DNA from: Bacillota bacterium
GTDB lineage: Bacteria > Bacillota > Clostridia > Lachnospirales > Lachnospiraceae
Length of the DNA: 64,000 nt
Reading direction: 5' to 3'
Assembly: GCA_029224465.1 (NCBI GenBank)
Contig: JAQXUQ010000002.1
Location: 62,001-126,000, forward strand
The notes beneath the pieces were generated by a model. That model was not told the origin of the DNA. It ran no database searches and saw nothing but the letters and a program-made list of their open reading frames with translations. A program made the position numbers and the translations under genes. The stretch's first letter is position 1, and every line of letters starts with the position of its first letter. This document shows, piece by piece, positions 33,515 to 41,983 of the stretch.

Positions 33515-34984
33515 TTACAGTTCCGGGAACAGCCCTTTCAGCGCGGGGTACAGTTTGTGGAATGTCCGGTAACGTTCTTCGTATAAAGAAGAGAGCGCGG
33601 GCTCCGGCTCTGTCACGCCGGTCGTATGAACCAGTCTTTCCGCTGCTTCCTGCACCGAGCGGTACTCTCCGCAGGCAGTCGCGGCCAGAATCGCGCCGCC
33701 GTACCCCGGCCCCTGCTCGGTTTCCGGCATCGTAAGCGAAATGTTCAGGACGTTCGCGAAGATCTTTCTCCAAAGAGGGCTCTTTGCGCCGCCGCCGCAG
33801 ATCGTGCTCGTCTTAATGTCCATGCCGAGCCTGCGGATCTCTTCGAGCGAATCGCGGATGCCGAACGCGACGCCTTCGAGCACCGCCTGCGTCATATCTT
33901 CTCTTGTTGTGTCCATGGTCATGCCGATAAAACAGCTCCTTGCAGCAGGATCATTGTGCGGCGCCCGCTCGCCCATCAGATACGGCAGGTAATACACGTG
34001 ACCACGCCCGAGCATCTGCCCGGTAATGCCCTTCTGCTCTGCCGGATAATCTTTTGTCCGCAGGATTTCCTCCATAAACCATTTATTGCAGGATGCCGCG
34101 CTGAGCATGCAGCCCATCAGGTGGTATCGGCCGTCCGCGTGCGCGAAGGAGTGGATGCCGTCCGGCGGCAGGAGAAACCTGTCGCTCGCAATAAAGATGG
34201 TTCCGGATGTACCAAGCGAAATGTTACAGGCGCCGCTGTACGCGGTTCCTGTTCCGATCGCGGCCGCGGCATTATCGCCGGCGCCCGCCGCGACCCTCAC
34301 CGAGGCGGGAAGGCCCAGCGCCTTTGCAATTTCCGGTTTCAGAGTGCCAACCGTTTCATAGCTTTCAAAAAGCCGCGGCATCTGCCTTAATGAAACGCCG
34401 CAGATATCCAGCATCTCTTTGCTCCAGCATTTATTCCGGACATCCAGAAGCAGTGTGCCCGAGGCGTCCGAATAGTCGGTGCAGTGCACGCCGGTCAGCA
34501 TATAGTTGATGTAGTCCTTCGGCAGCATGATCTTATCAATTTTGTCGAAGAGCTCCGGCTCGTTCTCCCTCATCCAGAGGAGCTTGGGCGCCGTAAACCC
34601 TGCAAACGCGATATTGCCGGTATACTGCCGCAGCTTTTGCCTGCCGATCGTCTGATTCAAATAATCGGTCTGCGCTGCTGTCCTGCCGTCGTTCCACAGA
34701 ATCGCGGGGCGGATCACTTTGTCGTCTTTGTCCAGAACGACCAGCCCGTGCATCTGCCCGCCTGCGCCGATGCCGCGCACCTGCCCGGCATCACAGCCGC
34801 TGACAAGCTCCCGGATGCCGTCCTTCACCGCGGCAAGCCAGTCCGCGGGATTCTGTTCCGACCAGCCGGGGTGCGGAAAGCGCAAGGGATATTCCCTTGA
34901 AACAATTTTACGGATCTGTCCGTCCGCTTCCATCAAGAGGAGTTTGACGGCGGAAGTGCCCAGATCAATACCGATATACAGCAT
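33515..34984 (-). CDS. xylB: Xylulokinase-like FGGY sugar kinase
   Basis: Phosphorylates a ketopentose, typically D-xylulose. The 489 residues show the FGGY phosphate motif MLYIGIDLGTSAVKLLLMEA (1-20), HPGWSEQNPADWL, GQMHGLVVLD with ATP-domain IGAGGQMH, ISLGTSGTIF (about 252), YLMGERAPHNDP and the C-terminal TICGGGAKSPLW (adenosine motif). ACAGGAGGCAGAAAT precedes the ATG. First gene of the operon, followed after 92 bases by the isomerase. Strong promoter and a ROK-type operator upstream. Confidence 0.93.
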   Translation of the reverse strand: MLYIGIDLGTSAVKLLLMEADGQIRKIVSREYPLRFPHPGWSEQNPADWLAAVKDGIRELVSGCDAGQVRGIGAGGQMHGLVVLDKDDKVIRPAILWNDGRTAAQTDYLNQTIGRQKLRQYTGNIAFAGFTAPKLLWMRENEPELFDKIDKIMLPKDYINYMLTGVHCTDYSDASGTLLLDVRNKCWSKEMLDICGVSLRQMPRLFESYETVGTLKPEIAKALGLPASVRVAAGAGDNAAAAIGTGTAYSGACNISLGTSGTIFIASDRFLLPPDGIHSFAHADGRYHLMGCMLSAASCNKWFMEEILRTKDYPAEQKGITGQMLGRGHVYYLPYLMGERAPHNDPAARSCFIGMTMDTTREDMTQAVLEGVAFGIRDSLEEIRRLGMDIKTSTICGGGAKSPLWRKIFANVLNISLTMPETEQGPGYGGAILAATACGEYRSVQEAAERLVHTTGVTEPEPALSSLYEERYRTFHKLYPALKGLFPEL

Positions 34985-35049
34985 ATTTCTGCCTCCTGTT
35001 TCACCTGTTCATACATGGTACCTGCAGAGAATCGCACTTTTTTAAACAA

Positions 35050-35064
35050 GTTTCGCAAAAGTAT
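35050..35064. promoter_or_regulatory. Candidate ROK operator at the xylB promoter
   Basis: GTTTCGCAAAAGTAT lies 11-25 bases downstream of the predicted start, a road-block position. Its first 13 bases match the word at 36308 (GTTTTGCAAAAGT) at 12 positions. The two places are the upstream regions of xylB and of the ROK regulator gene. Confidence 0.55.
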
Positions 35065-35081
35065 CTTTCAAAACTGATTCT

Positions 35082-35110
35082 ATCATATTTTATGACAGAA
35101 TTGATGTCAA
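35082..35110 (-). promoter_or_regulatory. Promoter of the xylB-isomerase-DUF4867 operon
   Basis: TTGACA (35110-35105), a 17-base spacer, TATGAT (35087-35082) on the minus strand; leader of about 90 bases. Confidence 0.85.
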
Positions 35111-35129
35111 GAACACCGGATAAAATGCT

Positions 35130-36275
35130 TTACACGCTTTTAATGAACTCTGTAATAAAATAGCCTGCCGCCCCGATCATGCCGGCCTTCTCCGGCTCCC
35201 GCCCGAGCCGCACATAGTCCGCGCTGTCCGAGAACGGATCTCTTTCCGCAACCAGCCTTCGAAGCTCCGCAAGGTACGGTTCCAGCTGCAGCGATGTCGC
35301 GCCGCCGAGCACGATATCGCAGTCAAAAGCCATCCGCAGATTCGCGATGCCGACTGCCAGATGCTGCAGGATATCATTCCAGAGCGATACGCTGTCTGCG
35401 TTACCCCGCCGGAGCGATTCGAAAAATTCATCGGATGTCCGTCCGATGTCTCTGGTATAACGCAGCGCCCCGCAGTACGATTCGAGGCATCCGCGGCGGC
35501 CGCAATTGCAGAGAAGTCCTCCCGGATGCACACACATATGGCCGAATTCACCGCCTCTTCCATTCGTTCCCTTGTACTGCCTGCCGTCCAGGATCAGGGT
35601 GCCGCCGACACCGTACTCCAGAAGAAGATACGCGAAGTCTCCCTTTCTTCCGTCCGCGGTTTCAAACAAAAGCTCCGCGTACCCGGCGCTGGTCGCGTCA
35701 TTTTCAACGTAACATGGATACGGGACCGCATCCTGCAGGTTCTGCAGGCGGAAATCCCGGATATGCATGGAAGGGGATACCAGAACTTTCTCTCTGTTTT
35801 TATCAATTGCGCCGGGGATCGTTATGCCGACACCGAGGATTCTGCGGCTGTCCAGCCGGTTTTCCTTAATAAATAACGAAAGGCCCGCGGTCAGTGTGCG
35901 GATCAGGCTCTCTCCGTCCTGATCGTTCTGCGCGATTATCTGATCCGCCACCTCATTTCTCTTCAGATCCAGCGCAAGAAACCGGATATGCCCGGCAGTG
36001 AGTTTCACACCGATGGAGACAAACTGCCCGCTGTTCACATTGAAGCCGACCGGAGGCCGGCCCCCGGTCGATTTAATGCCCGTGACTTTCAAAAGCAGGC
36101 CTTCTTCTTCGAGTTCCGCGATGTTCTGGTGAACGGTCGGAAGACTGAGCCCCAGTTCGTAGGTGAGCTGCTGCTGGGTTGCCGGCTCCTTCGCGTAGTA
36201 AATATATTGGAAAACACGATTTTTGGTCTGCGCTCTTCTCCCGGGCGCGGGTTCAAATGCATTCGGAGTTGTCAT
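35130..36275 (-). CDS. ROK family transcriptional regulator (XylR/NagC-like)
   Basis: Repressor of sugar genes released by a sugar ligand. The 381 residues start with a winged helix (TKNRVFQYIYYAKEPATQQQ, LTYELGLSLPTVHQNIAELE, to about 75), then the ROK kinase-like fold with GVGITIPGAID, GVGGTLILDG and the zinc motif GEFGHMCVHPGGLLCNCGRR plus GCLESYCG. Two ATGs (36278 and 36275) are adjacent; the second is better spaced from AGAGG. It precedes the xylB operon on the same strand and most likely controls it and itself. Confidence 0.92.
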   Translation of the reverse strand: MTTPNAFEPAPGRRAQTKNRVFQYIYYAKEPATQQQLTYELGLSLPTVHQNIAELEEEGLLLKVTGIKSTGGRPPVGFNVNSGQFVSIGVKLTAGHIRFLALDLKRNEVADQIIAQNDQDGESLIRTLTAGLSLFIKENRLDSRRILGVGITIPGAIDKNREKVLVSPSMHIRDFRLQNLQDAVPYPCYVENDATSAGYAELLFETADGRKGDFAYLLLEYGVGGTLILDGRQYKGTNGRGGEFGHMCVHPGGLLCNCGRRGCLESYCGALRYTRDIGRTSDEFFESLRRGNADSVSLWNDILQHLAVGIANLRMAFDCDIVLGGATSLQLEPYLAELRRLVAERDPFSDSADYVRLGREPEKAGMIGAAGYFITEFIKSV

Positions 36276-36307
36276 CATGCGCCTCTGATTTTCTGATTAT
36301 GAAAGTT

Positions 36308-36323
36308 GTTTTGCAAAAGTTAT
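36308..36323. promoter_or_regulatory. Candidate ROK operator upstream of the regulator gene
   Basis: GTTTTGCAAAAGTTAT contains the self-complementary TTTTGCAAAA and matches the word at 35050. On the minus strand a TTGACA precedes it (36329-36324), so it overlaps the probable ROK promoter spacer. Confidence 0.5.
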
Positions 36324-36330
36324 TGTCAAT

Positions 36331-38058
36331 ATGATTTTAGCACATGCTGGCAGGCTGCCGGATAAAAGATTCGTCATTTCCGGCCGGCTACGCCGCAGTG
36401 CAGGAAAGACTTGCAAGGATGTGTTAAACTACTGGATAAGTAATAGAGAATATGCAACAGAAAGAGGCCTCACTATAGCTGAATGGTTTGAACCGGAGCC
36501 GAGGAAATCCAGAGCCCCGTTAATAATTGTCATTACTCTGCTCGTGACAGCCGCTGCGATTGCCGCGGCATATTTTGGCGTGCGGTTTTATAACGCGAGC
36601 CCGAAGGTCCGGCTGTCCAGATCGCTCGAAGCCGCGCAGGAAGCGCTGCAAAGCGGCTCCTACGAAACTGCGGAGAAGGAATATCTGGAAGCCCTGCAGA
36701 TTGATTCCGGAAACGCCACGGCTTATACCGGTCTTTGTGACGCATATGCGCAGGGAGACAACTGGAATCAGGTGGAACAAACACTGGAGGACGCGCTCTC
36801 TTCTCTGGACAAAACAGACGGCGCAGCGCTGACAAGCCACGTGATCGCTGTCATGATGTCGGAAGCCGATGCTTTCTCCAGCAAGAAAGACTACAGCAGC
36901 AGCGCAGCCTTGTATCTTCGGGCGCAGGCGCTGCTGGACAAACGCCTGCCCGATGACAAAAAGACCGCGGATGCTCTGAAAAAGAAGATCGCAGGGGTGG
37001 AGCTCGTTCTCGCACGCAGCAGTTCCGGGCAGGAAGCCATCGACGCCTGGGAGCAGGTGCATAAGAATGATCCGGACAACACGGAAGCGCTTTCCGCTCT
37101 GGCTGCAGCCTACGCCTCCGCCAGAGAATACGAGAAGGCTTCGGCTGTTCTCACGCGCCTTCTGGAGATCGAGCCCGGAGAGCTGCGGCACTACACGGAT
37201 CTTGCAAATGTCTATACGGCGGCCGGCGACTACGAAAAGGCGCTGGAGACACTGGAAAGCGCAAAATCGCTGGAAAGCTCCTCTTCCCTCGAGAGCCTGA
37301 TCACAAACGTATACGCGGCAGCGGCTAGAAACGCGGAAGGTGACAAGGCGATTGAACTCTGGAAAAAGGTCATCGACCGCTCTCCTTCCTATGTGAATGC
37401 GTATGAGTCGCTCGCGGATCTTTATGCCGCGAAGGGAGATTATACCGATGCCCTTCAGATTCTGCAGGAGGGGCTGGAGAAGTCGGGGGATTCTGTTTTG
37501 ACCGGAAAGGCGAATGTCATCCGGCAGAAAATGGCGGCGGCCGGCATCGGCGACGAGGACGGAAATCCGCTCGAAAAGCTCGCCGAAGCGCTCGAAGAGA
37601 ACCGGTACAAGGACGCGCTGCAGCAGATGGCGCGCAGGGATTTCATGGACATCATCGATACGCTCGAGCAGCAGTACAATGCGGTAAATGAGATTTCCGA
37701 TGATACGGATACATCGAAAAAGAAGGTGCTCGAAATCACGCTATCCGGCTCTTTAGTAACCGAAGAAGAAAAGAGCACGAAAGAGGCTGCTTCCCCGTCA
37801 AAGAAGTCCGGCAGCAGTAAGCAGCCCGAAACCATCAAGGTCACACTCGGCTATCTCAAGGCTTTCGAAACGAAAACCATGGTGGTCACAGCCGCGGACG
37901 GAACGCGCATCACCGCGTACCGCCCCGCATATGTGGACGAGCTGGAACGCACGGTCATCGGACAGTACGGATCTGATCAGTACGGCTACGGCACCTATGT
38001 TCTCGCAGACGGAACGGCGCTTTCCAGCGTACAATATGTTGCTCCTTTGAATCCGTAA
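36331..38058 (+). CDS. Membrane-anchored TPR protein; true start uncertain
   Basis: The coding part is clear from about 36455: a polar N-terminus (IAEWFEPEPRKSR), one membrane segment (PLIIVITLLVTAAAIAAAYF, about residues 64-83), then a series of tetratricopeptide repeats (for example GSYETAEKEYLEALQIDSGN and GDYEKALETLESAKSLESSS) to about residue 440 and a C-terminal domain with ITLSGSLVTEEEKSTKEA and TMVVTAADGTRITAYRP. The first 40 residues of the frame are low-quality and the ATG has no ribosome site. An ATG at 36451, behind an extended -10, begins an 8-codon frame ending in TAG right where the good frame begins, suggesting a 1-base frameshift near 36475. Function unknown; scaffold-like. 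Confidence 0.75.
   Translation: MILAHAGRLPDKRFVISGRLRRSAGKTCKDVLNYWISNREYATERGLTIAEWFEPEPRKSRAPLIIVITLLVTAAAIAAAYFGVRFYNASPKVRLSRSLEAAQEALQSGSYETAEKEYLEALQIDSGNATAYTGLCDAYAQGDNWNQVEQTLEDALSSLDKTDGAALTSHVIAVMMSEADAFSSKKDYSSSAALYLRAQALLDKRLPDDKKTADALKKKIAGVELVLARSSSGQEAIDAWEQVHKNDPDNTEALSALAAAYASAREYEKASAVLTRLLEIEPGELRHYTDLANVYTAAGDYEKALETLESAKSLESSSSLESLITNVYAAAARNAEGDKAIELWKKVIDRSPSYVNAYESLADLYAAKGDYTDALQILQEGLEKSGDSVLTGKANVIRQKMAAAGIGDEDGNPLEKLAEALEENRYKDALQQMARRDFMDIIDTLEQQYNAVNEISDDTDTSKKKVLEITLSGSLVTEEEKSTKEAASPSKKSGSSKQPETIKVTLGYLKAFETKTMVVTAADGTRITAYRPAYVDELERTVIGQYGSDQYGYGTYVLADGTALSSVQYVAPLNP
36421..36430 (+). promoter_or_regulatory. Extended -10 (TGT-TAAACT) before the TPR gene
   Basis: TGT-TAAACT ends 20 bases before the ATG at 36451. 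It lies inside the longest open frame, which argues against the start at 36331. Confidence 0.4.
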
Positions 38059-38063
38059 CGAAA

Positions 38064-38103
38064 AGGCAGCGGCTTCCGCAAAACAAACCGAAAGCCGCTG
38101 CCT
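38064..38103. terminator. Bidirectional terminator between TPR and ABC exporter genes
   Basis: AGGCAGCGGCTT (38064-38075) pairs perfectly with AAGCCGCTGCCT (38092-38103), 12 bp. CTTTTC follows on the + strand and TTTTC on the minus strand, serving both convergent genes. Confidence 0.88.
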
Positions 38104-38123
38104 CTTTTCATGCCATTATGCAG

Positions 38124-39899
38124 TTACTCGTCCATAACCACCGCGTCGAGCTGGCGCATATACAGCTCATAATAATATCCCTTTTGTGCCATCAGCTGCG
38201 CGTGGGTTCCCTGTTCCACAATCTTCCCGTCTTTCACCGCGAGAATGATATCCGCGTTTGTAATTGTGGACAGCCTGTGCGCGATCACGAAGGAAGTCCT
38301 TCCTCTGATCACGGTTCTGATCGCATCCTGAATCGCCTTCTCGGTCACTGTGTCAATCGAAGCCGTCGCTTCATCGAGGATCAGAAGCCGCGGGTCGGCG
38401 AGGATTGCTCGTGCGAACGAAAGGAGCTGTTTTTCTCCGGTCGAAAGCAGATCTCCTCCCTCTCCGACCTCACTGTCAAGTCCTTTGTCCATCTTTCGGA
38501 CAACATATTCGGCGGCAACCGTGTGCAGTGCCTTCCAGATTTCTTCGTCGGAAGCGTCCGGCTTTCCGTAGCGCAGGTTATCGCGCACGGTGCCGGAGAA
38601 CAGGTGCGGTGACTGCAAAACATACCCGATACTGCTGTGCAGCCACAGCTGGGAACGGAGTCTTACGTCTTTACCGTCAATCAATACCTGTCCGGAAGTC
38701 GGCTCATAGAAGCGGCAGACCAGATTCACAAGCGTTGATTTTCCGGCGCCCGTTTCACCGACAATTGCCACATTCGTGCCTTGTTTTACCTTTAAGTTGA
38801 AATGATCAAGAACCAGCTCCTTCCCGTCAGGATAGCGGAATGAAACGTCCCGGAATTCCACATCGCCGTGCAGCGGTTCCCAGTTTTCTTTCTTCGGCGT
38901 GAAGTTATCACCGTACTTTTCGATGACTTCCTTCGAATCGGCAACATCCGATTTTTCCTCAAGAAGCTTTGTAAAGCGTTCGATATTCACCTGAATCGAG
39001 ATGAAAGCCGCCAGTGTCTGGATGACGTTCTGAACCGGCTCGAGCATGCCGACCGCGTAGGACATGAAGACGCTCAAGGTTCCAAGACGGATGACGCCCT
39101 GCATCGTAATCTGCCCGCCGCGCCAGAGGACGACCGCGAGCGCGAACGAAGACAGCATTGTTACGACCGAGGCGAACAAAGCTGAATAATGCGTTGTTTT
39201 GATGCTCGTCTTTCGCATGAGCGTCGTGTCTTTTTCAAAATCACGCTGCATGAGCTTCTCAATCACAAGGGTGCGGATGCTGCGGGCGCCCGTGATACCC
39301 TCGTTGAAATTGCCGGTGATCGTGGAATTGATTTCCCGGATCTTGCGGTTTCCTTCGACCAGGCGGCGCTGGAAATAGGTGATGATCAGCACGCCGGCCG
39401 GAACGATCAGAAGCGTCCACGCGGCGAGGCGCGCGTTGATTGCCAGCATCATGACGATGACAAAAATGATGTAGGAAACTTCCCAGACAAAATCCATCAG
39501 CCGCCATGCCACAAGCTCGCCGATCTTTCCGGTATCGCTCATGACCCGGGCATGAATATAGCCGACATTGTTCTGGTTGAAATAAGAAAACGAAAGCGTC
39601 TGCAGATGATTGAACGAAGCGTTCCGAAGGTCTCTGTCCACTTTCATTTCGACAACGCCGCACTTGTACAGGCAGTAATAATTGACTGCTTCAGTTACCA
39701 GCATGAGCGAGAGGTACAAAAGCGTGAACGGTATGATCCCCCGCAGCGTTTTCCCGGCCACAAACGTATCCAGCGCGTAACTCGTAAAAAGCGGATAAAT
39801 CGAATCAGCCAGCGAACTGAAAATGCCGAGGATGACCATGACCGCTATCGTCTTATAATATGGCCGCAGATACGGTGCAAGTTTCCGGATGCCTTTCAT
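38124..39899 (-). CDS. Heterodimeric ABC exporter subunit with consensus Walker B
   Basis: Six-segment membrane domain fused to an ATPase, 591 residues. Walker A is GETGAGKSTL (about 385), Q-loop YVLQSPHLFS, Walker B LLILDEATASID with the catalytic Glu, and H-loop AHRLST. The signature is LSTGEKQLL instead of LSGGQ. With its partner this predicts one active and one degenerate ATP site, as in LmrCD, BmrCD or TM287/288. The ATG overlaps the partner stop by four bases (ATGA). Probable drug, peptide or lipid export. Confidence 0.94.
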   Translation of the reverse strand: MKGIRKLAPYLRPYYKTIAVMVILGIFSSLADSIYPLFTSYALDTFVAGKTLRGIIPFTLLYLSLMLVTEAVNYYCLYKCGVVEMKVDRDLRNASFNHLQTLSFSYFNQNNVGYIHARVMSDTGKIGELVAWRLMDFVWEVSYIIFVIVMMLAINARLAAWTLLIVPAGVLIITYFQRRLVEGNRKIREINSTITGNFNEGITGARSIRTLVIEKLMQRDFEKDTTLMRKTSIKTTHYSALFASVVTMLSSFALAVVLWRGGQITMQGVIRLGTLSVFMSYAVGMLEPVQNVIQTLAAFISIQVNIERFTKLLEEKSDVADSKEVIEKYGDNFTPKKENWEPLHGDVEFRDVSFRYPDGKELVLDHFNLKVKQGTNVAIVGETGAGKSTLVNLVCRFYEPTSGQVLIDGKDVRLRSQLWLHSSIGYVLQSPHLFSGTVRDNLRYGKPDASDEEIWKALHTVAAEYVVRKMDKGLDSEVGEGGDLLSTGEKQLLSFARAILADPRLLILDEATASIDTVTEKAIQDAIRTVIRGRTSFVIAHRLSTITNADIILAVKDGKIVEQGTHAQLMAQKGYYYELYMRQLDAVVMDE

Positions 39900-41782
39900 C
39901 GCGCGCTCCTTTCTGCGGAAGATCCTTCCGCGGTTGTCTGGCCTTCCGCCCCGGCCGTCTGCAGGCGGTACACTTTCGCGTACATGCCGTTCTTCGAAAG
40001 AAGCTGCTCGTGCGTGCCCTGTTCGATGATCTTTCCGTGATCCATCACATAGATTCTGTCCGCGTGCATCAGCGTGGAGATTCTGTGCGCGATCAAAATG
40101 ACCGTCGACGAGCCGAGGCTCTCCCGGAGTGATTCCCGGATCTTCGCGTCTGTCTCCGCATCGACCGCGGAAAGCGAGTCGTCAAAAATCATAACAGGCG
40201 GCTTCCGGATCAGCATCTGCGCGATCGCCGTACGCTGTTTCTGTCCGCCTGAAAGCGTGACACCGCGCTCGCCGACAAACGTATCGTACCCTTCCGCAAA
40301 TTTTTCGACGGTATCATCGAGACTCGCGAGTCTTGCCGCGCGGCGCACTTCGCGAAGGTCATAGTTTCTTCCTGCGATGCCGATGTTGTCGGCAAGGGTT
40401 CTGGAAAACAGGAACGGCTCCTGCAAAACAATGCCGACATTGCTCCGCAGCCACGACTTCTGAATATCCCGTATGTCCGTATCTCCGACCGTAATCTTTC
40501 CGTTTCCTTCCGGCAGCTCATACAGCCCGTCCAGAAGGTACATCAGTGTCGACTTGCCGCTGCCGGTTCCGCCGAGAATGCCGATCGTCTTTCCCGCGGG
40601 AATTGTCATGCTGATGCCGCTTAAGACTTCCGCGGACCCGTTATCGTACTGAAAGCGGACATTCTCCAGATGAATATCCTGATGCATGTCCGGCGTCACG
40701 GCGCCCGGCCGGTCCTGTTCAGTCTTCGCGTTCATGATATAGCGCAGTCTGTCAATCGAGATTCCGGCTTTCGACATCTCCGTGATCGTTCTGCCGAGAC
40801 TCCGGATCGGCCACGACAGCAGACCGTTGTAGGAAATCAGCGCGATATAGCCGCCGGCAGTCAGATTTCCGCGCACGCAGAAAACCGCGCCGAGCACCGT
40901 AACCAGCATCGTGCGCGTTGTAGCGATGATATTGCCCTCGACCCAGAACGCGGCAAACGTCTTCTGCAGTCTGATCCAGAGGCCCGTATAAAATTCGTTC
41001 TGCTTCTCGAAGCGCTCCTTCTCATAGCGCTCCCTGCCGAACGCGCGGACAACCCGTACACCGGTCAGGTTTTCCTGCGCGATGCTCGAAAGCCTGCCTT
41101 CCTCTACGTCCGTCTGCTCGAACTGGTCCGCGATCTTCTGATGAAAGAACACTGACCGCAGCACCATGACCGGAATGAAAAACGCCGCGACAATTGTCAG
41201 CGGTATATTGATGCCCGCCATGAACCAGATCGAAAGCACGATCAGCAGCACCGTGCGGAACAGGGCAACGAGCTGTTCGGACAGGAATGTTTTGATCGTT
41301 TCCACATCCGAAGTGCAGCGCTGGATGATATCCCCTGTATGGTTCTCACTGTACCACGAAAACGGCAGATGGATGATATGCTCAAACAGCGAATCCCGCA
41401 TGCGCTTCACCAGCGTCTCCGCGCCTTTGGAGTTCATGAGATTGAAAAGATACCGGCAGATACCGCCTGCCGCGGCGACGGCCATGACCAGCACCGCAAC
41501 GATATACAGGTGCGAGCGCAGATACGGGATGTCGCCGGTGCGCGCGAGCAGAGGCTGCAATAACGCCGGCATCGAAGCCGCGCTGTCTCCGATCACCGCG
41601 TCCACCGTGAACTGGATAATCTTCGGGTTGACCAGATCAATCAATGATACGAGTGCAGCAAAGAGAATTGCGAGAGTAAAGTACCTTTTACTGCCTTTCA
41701 GGAAAAACATCACCAGACTTACTCTGTCCGGATACGACAGAGTCCTGTCATTTGTAGTTTTACGGATTTCGTTATGCTTCAT
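39896..41782 (-). CDS. Heterodimeric ABC exporter subunit with degenerate Walker B
   Basis: Partner of the subunit downstream; 628 residues. The ATG at 41782 (MKHNEIRKTTNDRTLSYPDR) follows AAAGG by 7 bases; the longer frame to 41833 has no site. Six membrane segments, then Walker A GGTGSGKSTL (about 410), canonical signature TLSGGQKQRT and Walker B VMIFDDSLSAVD, where Asp replaces the catalytic Glu. This is the usual asymmetry: its LSGGQ completes the active site of the partner. First gene of the pair; divergent from the MacA-like gene. Confidence 0.94.
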   Translation of the reverse strand: MKHNEIRKTTNDRTLSYPDRVSLVMFFLKGSKRYFTLAILFAALVSLIDLVNPKIIQFTVDAVIGDSAASMPALLQPLLARTGDIPYLRSHLYIVAVLVMAVAAAGGICRYLFNLMNSKGAETLVKRMRDSLFEHIIHLPFSWYSENHTGDIIQRCTSDVETIKTFLSEQLVALFRTVLLIVLSIWFMAGINIPLTIVAAFFIPVMVLRSVFFHQKIADQFEQTDVEEGRLSSIAQENLTGVRVVRAFGRERYEKERFEKQNEFYTGLWIRLQKTFAAFWVEGNIIATTRTMLVTVLGAVFCVRGNLTAGGYIALISYNGLLSWPIRSLGRTITEMSKAGISIDRLRYIMNAKTEQDRPGAVTPDMHQDIHLENVRFQYDNGSAEVLSGISMTIPAGKTIGILGGTGSGKSTLMYLLDGLYELPEGNGKITVGDTDIRDIQKSWLRSNVGIVLQEPFLFSRTLADNIGIAGRNYDLREVRRAARLASLDDTVEKFAEGYDTFVGERGVTLSGGQKQRTAIAQMLIRKPPVMIFDDSLSAVDAETDAKIRESLRESLGSSTVILIAHRISTLMHADRIYVMDHGKIIEQGTHEQLLSKNGMYAKVYRLQTAGAEGQTTAEGSSAERSAR

Positions 41783-41910
41783 ATGGATACCTTTGCGAAC
41801 TTCTGTAACAGGCGCGGCCGCTGAACGCCGCATCCTCCATTGACCGGACTATACCATACTCCTGCGAAAAGAGCAAAATCGGTTCACTTCTCTTTTCCCC
41901 GTCCGGCGTG

Positions 41911-41970
41911 TATAATGACTATCAACATAACACCTACTTGATCCGGCAGTAAATAACCGCCGAAAGGCGG
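41911..41970 (+). promoter_or_regulatory. -10 box and GAAA-loop hairpin upstream of the MacA-like gene
   Basis: A perfect TATAAT at 41911-41916 without a good -35, then in the leader CCGCC-GAAA-GGCGG (41957-41970), a small stem with a GNRA tetraloop 4 bases before the GAGG ribosome site at 41974. Confidence 0.5.
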
Positions 41971-41983
41971 CATGAGGTAATCC

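Noticed and set aside
38064-38103. Reading the 12-bp stem as a regulatory operator
   Set aside because: Its place between convergent stops and the T-tracts on both sides fit a bidirectional terminator.
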